5,073 nt of DNA from Erysipelothrix sp. UBA3377 (GTDB taxonomy: Bacteria; Bacillota_I; Bacilli_A; Erysipelotrichales; Erysipelotrichaceae). The position numbers and the translations under genes are program-made. The notes under the pieces are model-generated. The model was given only the letters and a program-made list of their open reading frames with translations. It searched no databases and had not been told where the DNA came from. This document shows, piece after piece, positions 1 through 4,552 of this stretch. The DNA lies in contig DEQB01000023.1 in NCBI GenBank assembly GCA_002359085.1, positions 1 to 5,073 of the forward strand. The letters are read 5' to 3'. The first letter of the stretch is position 1; each line of letters starts with the position of its first letter.

Positions 1-26
1 TTAGAAATTTATACTTTGTTTAAATT

Positions 27-58
27 AAAAAAAGCGCTTATTCAATTGAATAAGCACT
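27..58 (-). terminator. Intrinsic terminator of the fab operon, overlapping the plsC 3' end
   Basis: On the minus strand, positions 58-33 form a self-complementary block paired end to end with a single G-U wobble; its core GCTTATTCAATTGAATAAGC (54-37 region) is a perfect 20-nt palindrome. It is followed at once by seven T (33-27) and an AT-rich tail. This is a textbook rho-independent terminator for minus-strand transcription. The plsC stop UAA (40-38) is in the 3' arm, so the hairpin is built partly from coding sequence. No T-run follows on the plus strand, so it does not look bidirectional. Confidence 0.92.
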
Positions 59-718
59 CTGCTTTAACGCATTCATGGTTTCAAACATATATTCACTCAA
101 AGCAGGACCCTTCATTGCATTGTAGGTTGATGGCATCACCGGTTCACCATAATACACATGGAAATCTTTTTGTTTTTCATTAAAGCTTTCTTTAATATAT
201 AGCGGCACAATGGGTACCTTAGCTTTCTTTAACATTGAAAACATCCCATCCTTAAAGGGCAACATATCTTTTTGATGAGATCTGGTACCTTCTGGAAACG
301 CAAAAGCACTGTGTCCTTCTTTTAAATCAGCAACAACCTGTTTCAGAATCAACAAACTCTTACGTGCATCATCACGATCCAGTGGATAAGACTGACTGAG
401 TTTCATAAAAGTTCCCGTTATGAAATTCTCAAACAACTCTTTTTTCGCAATAAAACGAAACGGTCGGTTCACACTTCCCAAAGCAATAAAGATATCGTTC
501 ATGGATTGGTGGTTGGATACATATATACACGTTACTTTTGGATCCGGTTGATGCCCATGTTGGACAATCTTAATTCCTCTGAAACCAAGGTAATGACGGG
601 GATACATTTTCAATTCTTTATTGATTTTACTTTGTGATCCAAAGCGTCTTAAAAACTGAGAACGCAGCCAATAAAAAGGCAAGAGACAATACGTCACCAA
701 CATATGGAATTTATTCAT
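38..718 (-). CDS. plsC: 1-acyl-sn-glycerol-3-phosphate acyltransferase
   Basis: PlsC acylates lysophosphatidic acid at position 2 to give phosphatidic acid, the precursor of membrane phospholipids, using acyl-ACP or acyl-CoA. The 226-residue protein has a hydrophobic N-terminal stretch (about 6-18, LVTYCLLPFYWL) fit for membrane association. The acyltransferase motifs appear in order: SNHQSMND with His70-X4-Asp75; LDRDDARKSL (113-122); FPEGTRS (141-147) for glycerol phosphate binding; and VPIVPLYI (168-175). The ATG at 718 overlaps the acpS stop by 8 nt and has only a weak GGTGAT ahead, suggesting coupled translation; the next ATG at 703 has no ribosome binding site. It is the last gene of the operon, and its final codons and UAA form part of the terminator hairpin. 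The superfamily and motifs are sure; acceptor choice is inferred. Confidence 0.93.
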   Translation of the reverse strand: MNKFHMLVTYCLLPFYWLRSQFLRRFGSQSKINKELKMYPRHYLGFRGIKIVQHGHQPDPKVTCIYVSNHQSMNDIFIALGSVNRPFRFIAKKELFENFITGTFMKLSQSYPLDRDDARKSLLILKQVVADLKEGHSAFAFPEGTRSHQKDMLPFKDGMFSMLKKAKVPIVPLYIKESFNEKQKDFHVYYGEPVMPSTYNAMKGPALSEYMFETMNALKQSAYSIE

Positions 719-1052
719 AGAGTATCACCACCGCAATCGCATAATCTTCATCATGAGAAATCGAAACCATTCCCTTATTGGATATGGGCTTCCCCTTCTC
801 ATCTTTTAGTACTTCAAAATCTAAGAAATCTACATCACCAATGCCTGTACCGATTGATTTCGCGTACGCTTCTTTACAGGCATATCGCCCACAAAGAAAT
901 TCAAGCTTTCTTTTTTCATGCTTCAATGATTGGTATATCTCTAACTCATTGGGGGTTAAAATTTTCTTTAAAAAAGATTGATTGTCCAAATATTTCAAGA
1001 GTCTTGGCATGTAGACCAAATCAGTCCCCAACTGCAAATTTAAGTGTTCCAC
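711..1052 (-). CDS. acpS: Holo-ACP synthase (4'-phosphopantetheinyl transferase)
   Basis: AcpS transfers 4'-phosphopantetheine from coenzyme A to the Ser of apo-ACP, turning on the carrier. Starting at GTG 1052 the protein is 113 residues, close to the usual 115-125, and begins MEHLNLQLGTDLV, matching the family's short lead into (L)GTD. Marks: Mg2+ ligand Asp11 in GTDLV; Arg17 six residues later, the position that contacts ACP in known complexes; LTPNE (32-36); FLCGRYACKEAYAKSIGTGIG-type core with Lys60-Glu61; DEKGKP (84-89); and SISHDEDYAIA (97-107). A longer open frame reaches an ATG at 1094, but the extra residues are fabZ read out of frame. Overlaps: 32 nt with fabZ and 8 nt (ATGAATAA) with plsC. 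Encoding AcpS with its substrate AcpP points to joint control of both. Confidence 0.94.
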   Translation of the reverse strand: MEHLNLQLGTDLVYMPRLLKYLDNQSFLKKILTPNELEIYQSLKHEKRKLEFLCGRYACKEAYAKSIGTGIGDVDFLDFEVLKDEKGKPISNKGMVSISHDEDYAIAVVILYE

Positions 1053-1443
1053 GCGCACACTCCTTTCCATCCACATAAGCGATGGCACTCGCAATACCTA
1101 CAGGGCCCTTAATTTTATCTAAAGATACCTCAAGGATTAAGGTGTCACCTGGTAAAACTTGGTTTTTAAACTTTACTTTATCCATACCGGCAAAATAAGA
1201 AATCTTACCTTTGAATTCATCTTTACTCAACAAGACAATGGCACCTGCTTGGGCCAAAGATTCCATAATTAAAACGCCTGGCATCACCGGTTTTTCTGGG
1301 AAATGTCCCATAAAGTGCATCTCATTGGCAGAAACTTGTTTCAATGCTTTGATACTGGTTTCGTCCATTTCTAAGACACGATCCACCAATAAAAACGGAT
1401 ACCGATGGGGAATTATTTTTTGAATATCTTCACTGTTTAACAT
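1021..1443 (-). CDS. fabZ: 3-hydroxyacyl-ACP dehydratase
   Basis: FabZ removes water from (R)-3-hydroxyacyl-ACP to give trans-2-enoyl-ACP. The 140-residue hot-dog-fold protein has the family's full length and motifs: IIPHRYPFLLVDRV near the N-terminus, catalytic His47 in FMGHFPEKPVMPG, and catalytic Glu61 in LIMESLAQ on the central helix. The ATG at 1443 is 1 nt after the fabF stop, with AAGGGGTG (1458-1451) placed 7 nt ahead within the end of fabF. The last 32 nt are shared with the start of acpS in another frame. FabZ and the isomerising relatives FabA/FabN can be hard to tell apart; the PHRYPFLLVDR motif and lack of a fabA/fabB pair favour plain FabZ, but isomerase activity cannot be excluded by reading. 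No accB stands between fabF and fabZ, unlike in streptococci. Confidence 0.97.
   Translation of the reverse strand: MLNSEDIQKIIPHRYPFLLVDRVLEMDETSIKALKQVSANEMHFMGHFPEKPVMPGVLIMESLAQAGAIVLLSKDEFKGKISYFAGMDKVKFKNQVLPGDTLILEVSLDKIKGPVGIASAIAYVDGKECARGTLKFAVGD
1060..1065 (-). promoter_or_regulatory. Shine-Dalgarno of acpS inside fabZ, deciding a GTG start
   Basis: AAGGAG on the minus strand sits 7 nt before the GTG at 1052, which opens an acpS frame matching the family N-terminus. The GTG at 1058 in the same frame is 1 nt from this element, too close to use, and the in-frame ATGs at 1070 and further up have no such element at the right distance. The site lies wholly within the coding sequence of fabZ. 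Confidence 0.8.
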
Positions 1444-1444
1444 A

Positions 1445-2674
1445 TCATTTCACCCCTTTTCTAAAGAGGACAATGGCATTATGTCCCCCAAATCCCAATG
1501 AGTTACTCATCGCAATTTGAGGATTGGTTTCTTGTGCATGATTGGGAACCATATCCAAGTCACATTCAGGATCAGGTGTAACATAATTAATGGTAGGTGG
1601 AATGATCCCTTTTTCCAAAGCCTTAATACTTAAAACGGCTTCAATACCCCCTGTGCCTCCTAAAGCATGCCCATGCATGGACTTGGTGGAAGAGACCTTC
1701 ACAGTTTGTGCATGGTCTTTAAAGACTGTTTTAATGGCTTGTGTTTCAAACTTATCATTCAAAGGCGTACTGGTCCCATGAGCATTGATATAATCCACTT
1801 CCGTATAAGAAATATTCGCATCATCAAGTGCTTGTTCCATGGCTTTAATGGCGCCCACACCAGAGGGTGCTGTAATATGATAGGCATCGCTGGTTGAACC
1901 ATAACCAATGACTTCCGCATAAATTTTAGCGTTACGATTTAAGGCATGTTCCAGTGATTCCAAAACCAATACACCGGCACCTTCACCCAACACAAAACCA
2001 TCACGATTTAAGTCAAAAGGCCTGGATGCTTGATTGACATCTGATTGTGTCGTTAAAGCAGAAATCGCATTAAATCCAGCTAAAGTATAAGGGTTAACGC
2101 CTGCTTCTGTTCCCCCACAAATCATCACATCCGCATAGCCATGTTTGATATGTCTGAATCCATCTCCAATGGCATGGGTACCTGCAGCACATGCTGTGGT
2201 GATGGCGGTTGTATGATTTTGGGCATTGAGCGCAATGGAAACATTACCACTGGCCATATTGGGGATAATCATCGGAATAAACATCGGCGGTATCTTTGAA
2301 TAACCACCCTCAAAGGCTTTATTCAAATCTTTCGCAAACGTCTGCATACCCCCCATTCCCGTACCCATGATAACGCCCATCCTTTCAGGATCCACGTTGC
2401 CTTCTAGATTTGCGTCATGATAAGCTTCCATACTGGCGTATACTGCATACTGTGAATAAAGATCTTGTCTTCTAATTTCTCTTTTACTCAAGTACTTTGA
2501 AGCATCAAAATCTTTAACTTGCGCTGCAATTTTCACTTTTAAATCCGTAGTATCAAAACTGGTGATTGCTTCAACACAGTTTTGACCTGCAATTGCGTTT
2601 TGATACGCACCGTCCACATCATTTCCCAGTGGACTGACAATTCCCAAACCCGTTACGACTACTCTTTGTTTCAT
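1445..2674 (-). CDS. fabF: 3-oxoacyl-ACP synthase II
   Basis: FabF is the elongating condensing enzyme: it takes the acyl chain from ACP and joins it to malonyl-ACP with loss of CO2. The start is the ATG at 2674, giving 409 residues beginning MKQRVVVTGLGIVSPLG, the standard N-terminus; AGGTGA lies 5 nt upstream and straddles the fabG stop. The frame also has an ATG at 2710, but that would add a 12-residue tail inside fabG. The catalytic triad is Cys162 (TTACAAGTHAIG), His299 (NAHGTSTPLND) and His336, with Lys331 in STKSMHGH. NSLGFGGHN (391-399) contains the gating Phe395. A His stands at 334 where Thr is commonest (SMTGH). Two His residues and the length make it a KAS I/II elongation synthase, not FabH. 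Only 10 nt separate it from fabG and 1 nt from fabZ. Confidence 0.97.
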   Translation of the reverse strand: MKQRVVVTGLGIVSPLGNDVDGAYQNAIAGQNCVEAITSFDTTDLKVKIAAQVKDFDASKYLSKREIRRQDLYSQYAVYASMEAYHDANLEGNVDPERMGVIMGTGMGGMQTFAKDLNKAFEGGYSKIPPMFIPMIIPNMASGNVSIALNAQNHTTAITTACAAGTHAIGDGFRHIKHGYADVMICGGTEAGVNPYTLAGFNAISALTTQSDVNQASRPFDLNRDGFVLGEGAGVLVLESLEHALNRNAKIYAEVIGYGSTSDAYHITAPSGVGAIKAMEQALDDANISYTEVDYINAHGTSTPLNDKFETQAIKTVFKDHAQTVKVSSTKSMHGHALGGTGGIEAVLSIKALEKGIIPPTINYVTPDPECDLDMVPNHAQETNPQIAMSNSLGFGGHNAIVLFRKGVK

Positions 2675-2684
2675 ATCTCTCACC

Positions 2685-3395
2685 TCACATAGACATTCCA
2701 CCACAGACACTGATAATTTGGCCTGTAATGTATTTAGAATTCACCAAGAAACTTACCGCATCCGCAATATCTTCCACTTGACCCAATTTTTGTAGGGGAA
2801 TGTTTTTTAAGATATCATGGATATCCAAGTCTTTTGTCATTTCCGTTTCAATAAATCCAGGTGCGACCACATTCACACGCACATCACGCGATCCAAATTC
2901 CTTCGCAAGACTCTTAGAAAATCCAATCAATCCCGCTTTGGATGCCGCATAATTCGCTTGACCCGCATTGCCCATTACACCAATTACTGACGCAATATTC
3001 ACAATACTACCGCCCTTACTTCTAAGCAATTGTCTGGAGAAACTTTGCGTCATATTGAATGCCCCTTTTAAGTTCACATTGATCACATCATCAAAGTCAC
3101 TTTCTTTCATGGACATCAATAAGCCATCCCTCACAATTCCCGCATTGTTGATTAATACGGAAATACTCCCAAAGGTTTTTTTAACTGTTTTTGAGAAAGT
3201 TTGACATGCCTCAAAATCACTGGCATCTACTTGAAATAACTTAAAATTATCGGTTTCAATGCATGCAAGGACTGCTTCACTATAATCAGACACATACGTA
3301 CCCAACACAAAATATCCATCATTTGAAAGTCTTTGGGCAATACTCAAACCAATACCTTTGGTTGCGCCTGTTACCACCGCTATTTTTTTATCCAT
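2685..3395 (-). CDS. fabG: 3-oxoacyl-ACP reductase
   Basis: FabG is the NADPH-dependent reductase that turns 3-oxoacyl-ACP into (R)-3-hydroxyacyl-ACP. It is a short-chain dehydrogenase/reductase of 236 residues, slightly under the usual 244-248. The cofactor fold shows TGATKGIG (9-16) and NNAG (83-86). The catalytic tetrad can be read as Asn108 (NVNLKG), Ser136 (NIAS), Tyr149 and Lys153 (YAASK). PGFIETEMT (179-187) and the C-terminal GGMSM are typical of FabG and not of other SDR enzymes. The ATG at 3395 has AAAGGAG (3409-3403) 7 nt upstream, inside the end of fabD, and overlaps the fabD stop by 8 nt. Its UGA stop lies next to the fabF Shine-Dalgarno. Family and context agree; a different SDR function is unlikely. 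Confidence 0.97.
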   Translation of the reverse strand: MDKKIAVVTGATKGIGLSIAQRLSNDGYFVLGTYVSDYSEAVLACIETDNFKLFQVDASDFEACQTFSKTVKKTFGSISVLINNAGIVRDGLLMSMKESDFDDVINVNLKGAFNMTQSFSRQLLRSKGGSIVNIASVIGVMGNAGQANYAASKAGLIGFSKSLAKEFGSRDVRVNVVAPGFIETEMTKDLDIHDILKNIPLQKLGQVEDIADAVSFLVNSKYITGQIISVCGGMSM

Positions 3396-4272
3396 GTTGT
3401 ATCTCCTTTAACGTGTCCACATCATACACATTATAGATTGTGACACTGGGATCAATCTCTTTCACAAATTTAGAAATTGCCCCTTTGGGTCCCACTTCTA
3501 TCATAGATTTAACACCCATTTCAATCATCAATCGAATGGATTCATAAAGTTCTGTGGTTTCAGAAATTTGACGCGAAAGAGAATCCTCAAAGTGATCTTC
3601 CTGAAGTTTCGCTTCAATATTATTGATAAAACCAATATTGGGTTTATTAAAGTTAAAATTAAACAAGTAGTCCCTTAACACATCCGTCTCATTTTTTAAT
3701 AAAGACATATGAGATACGGTGGGTACATTTAAGGGAATGGCACGTATCTTATGCTCCTTTAAATATCCAATGGCCTTATCCACAGCATCACTTTTTCCAC
3801 CAATCACAATTTGAGTGGGTGTATTCACATTACATATTTCAACCTCAAAGTCACTTATTAAAGCTTCAATGGTTTCTCTATCCGTACGGATACATGCGGC
3901 CATCTTTGTGGTATTGGGTTCAAATGCATCTTGCATCAACTGACTTCTTTTAGAAATGATTTTAAGACCCTCTTCAAAAGAAATGACACCACTACTATAT
4001 AAGGCACCATATTCACCCAAACTTAAGCCACACACCACATCTGGATGGATGTCGCTTTCCTTTAATAAATCATCCAGAACACAGGCCAAAACAAACAAAC
4101 CAATTTGAATGGATTGAGCTGTATTTAAATCCATGTTTAAAACATCCCTACCTAAGAGATTGGAAGCACGTTCATACTTCTCTTTCGCAAGTGGATACAT
4201 TTCAACCAAATCCCGACCCATATAAGAAAATTGCTGACCTTGGCCAGCAAATACAAATCCCAGTTTAGGCAT
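3388..4272 (-). CDS. fabD: Malonyl-CoA:ACP transacylase
   Basis: FabD moves the malonyl group from malonyl-CoA to ACP, supplying the extender unit. The start is the ATG at 4272 because MPKLGFVFAGQGQQ matches the family N-terminus; the ATG at 4299 would add nine residues with no Shine-Dalgarno. The 294-residue protein is a little shorter than the usual 300-310. Visible motifs: GQG at 10-12 with oxyanion Gln11; nucleophile Ser84 in GLSLGEY (82-88; the GHSLGE position often has Leu in lactic acid bacteria); substrate-binding Arg109 in KRSQLMQ; catalytic His188 in VPTVSHMSLL; and IEVGPKGAIS near the C-terminus. The flank of His188 is divergent from the common VSGPFHSSLM. It overlaps acpP by 8 nt (ATGCCTAA) and fabG by 8 nt (ATGGATAA). 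There is little Shine-Dalgarno before it, so translation probably depends on ribosomes finishing acpP. Confidence 0.96.
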   Translation of the reverse strand: MPKLGFVFAGQGQQFSYMGRDLVEMYPLAKEKYERASNLLGRDVLNMDLNTAQSIQIGLFVLACVLDDLLKESDIHPDVVCGLSLGEYGALYSSGVISFEEGLKIISKRSQLMQDAFEPNTTKMAACIRTDRETIEALISDFEVEICNVNTPTQIVIGGKSDAVDKAIGYLKEHKIRAIPLNVPTVSHMSLLKNETDVLRDYLFNFNFNKPNIGFINNIEAKLQEDHFEDSLSRQISETTELYESIRLMIEMGVKSMIEVGPKGAISKFVKEIDPSVTIYNVYDVDTLKEIQHG

Positions 4273-4489
4273 TGTTCTCAATATAAGCGACAATGTCATT
4301 CACGGTTTTAAGTTGTAGGATATCATCCGTAGGAACTTCAACTTCCAATACTTCTTCCAATTCCATCACAATCTCCATGACCGCTATTGAATCAGCACCC
4401 AAATCGTCAAGGATCAACGCATCCTCTTTAATGTCTGCACTCTCGATATCTAAAATTTCAGCTACTATATTTTTTACTTTATCTTTCAT
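4265..4489 (-). CDS. acpP: Acyl carrier protein
   Basis: The small acidic carrier holds the growing acyl chain on a 4'-phosphopantetheine arm and presents it to every enzyme of the pathway. With the start chosen by the Shine-Dalgarno the protein is 74 residues, the usual size. The arm attaches at Ser34 in the motif GADSIAVMEI, at the head of the recognition helix, which is rich in Glu (MELEEVLEVEV) as expected for docking to basic patches on partner enzymes. The usual DSLD is DSIA here, so the Asp two residues after Ser is Ala. The last 8 nt overlap fabD. It lies first behind the internal promoter and the FabT-like operator, and the enzyme that activates it (AcpS) is encoded in the same operon. 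Position among fab genes argues for the primary fatty-acid ACP and not a polyketide or D-alanyl carrier. Confidence 0.97.
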   Translation of the reverse strand: MKDKVKNIVAEILDIESADIKEDALILDDLGADSIAVMEIVMELEEVLEVEVPTDDILQLKTVNDIVAYIENNA

Positions 4490-4496
4490 GTTCATT

Positions 4497-4503
4497 ACCT
4501 CCT
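4497..4503 (-). promoter_or_regulatory. Strong Shine-Dalgarno of acpP, deciding its start
   Basis: AGGAGGT on the minus strand is a full match to the anti-Shine-Dalgarno core. It stands 8 nt (counted from AGGAGG) before the ATG at 4489, an ideal distance, but only 2 nt before the alternative ATG at 4495. This selects 4489 as the acpP start. It is the strongest ribosome binding site in the window, fitting the high demand for acyl carrier protein. Confidence 0.85.
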
Positions 4504-4509
4504 GTCAAT

Positions 4510-4526
4510 ACTTTGACTATCAAACT
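4510..4526 (-). promoter_or_regulatory. FabT-like palindromic operator over the -10/+1 region
   Basis: The minus strand reads AGTTTGATAGTCAAAGT, a TTTGA-TAG-TCAAA inverted repeat with perfect 5-nt arms around a 3-nt centre. It closely resembles the box described for FabT, the MarR-family repressor of fatty acid synthesis in streptococci and relatives, remembered as ANTTTGATTATCAAATT. It overlaps the end of the -10 element and covers the predicted transcription start, where a bound repressor would block polymerase. In streptococci FabT binds better with long-chain acyl-ACP, so repression here would be end-product feedback. No regulator gene is in the window, so the identity of the repressor is inferred. 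Confidence 0.7.
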
Positions 4527-4552
4527 ATATAAAGATTTAAAATAAATGTCAA
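4524..4552 (-). promoter_or_regulatory. Probable sigma-A promoter for acpP-fabD-fabG-fabF-fabZ-acpS-plsC
   Basis: On the minus strand a perfect -35 TTGACA (4552-4547) is followed by a 17-nt spacer and TATAGT (4529-4524), a five-of-six match to the -10 TATAAT. The expected start of transcription is about 4518-4516, giving a leader of roughly 28 nt before the acpP ATG. The -35 overlaps the last codons of fabH: the UGA stop is the central TGA of TTGACA. This promoter would let acpP and the downstream genes be transcribed apart from fabH; read-through from an upstream promoter is still possible. Seen in sequence; activity is inferred. Confidence 0.8.

Noticed and set aside
1..26. Another gene or promoter beyond the terminator
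   Set aside because: Only 26 AT-rich bases are visible, with no start, ribosome binding site or clear promoter.
205..225. GGGTACCTTAG segment in plsC as a FapR-type operator
   Set aside because: It lacks the second arm of the FapR palindrome and is deep in coding sequence.
704..1078. Plus-strand open frames of 63-124 codons across the window (e.g. 704-1078, 1211-1423, 1667-1897, 2968-3204, 4293-4532)
   Set aside because: They lie opposite well-supported minus-strand genes, show no recognisable family motifs, and no plus-strand promoter or ribosome binding site was seen that would support them.
2496..2509. TTTGA-N4-TCAAA inside fabF as a second FabT-like box
   Set aside because: The spacer is 4 nt in place of 3, it is within coding sequence (Phe-Asp-Ala-Ser codons), and no promoter accompanies it.
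2553..2585. 9-bp perfect inverted repeat (TCAAAACTG / CAGTTTTGA) with a 15-nt loop in the 5' part of fabF
   Set aside because: By rough count about 0.4 such repeats are expected by chance in 5 kb, and it lies in conserved coding sequence with no regulatory context.
2675..2710. Longer FabF start at ATG 2710
   Set aside because: It adds 12 residues inside the end of fabG ahead of the canonical MKQRVVVTGLG; the Shine-Dalgarno AGGTGA serves the ATG at 2674.
4273..4299. Longer FabD start at ATG 4299
   Set aside because: No Shine-Dalgarno, and the nine extra residues are acpP sequence read in another frame, ahead of a standard family N-terminus.
4503..4508. Second TTGACA just downstream of the operator
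   Set aside because: It runs straight into the acpP Shine-Dalgarno; a -10 at the right distance would fall within acpP coding sequence past its start, so it is probably chance.
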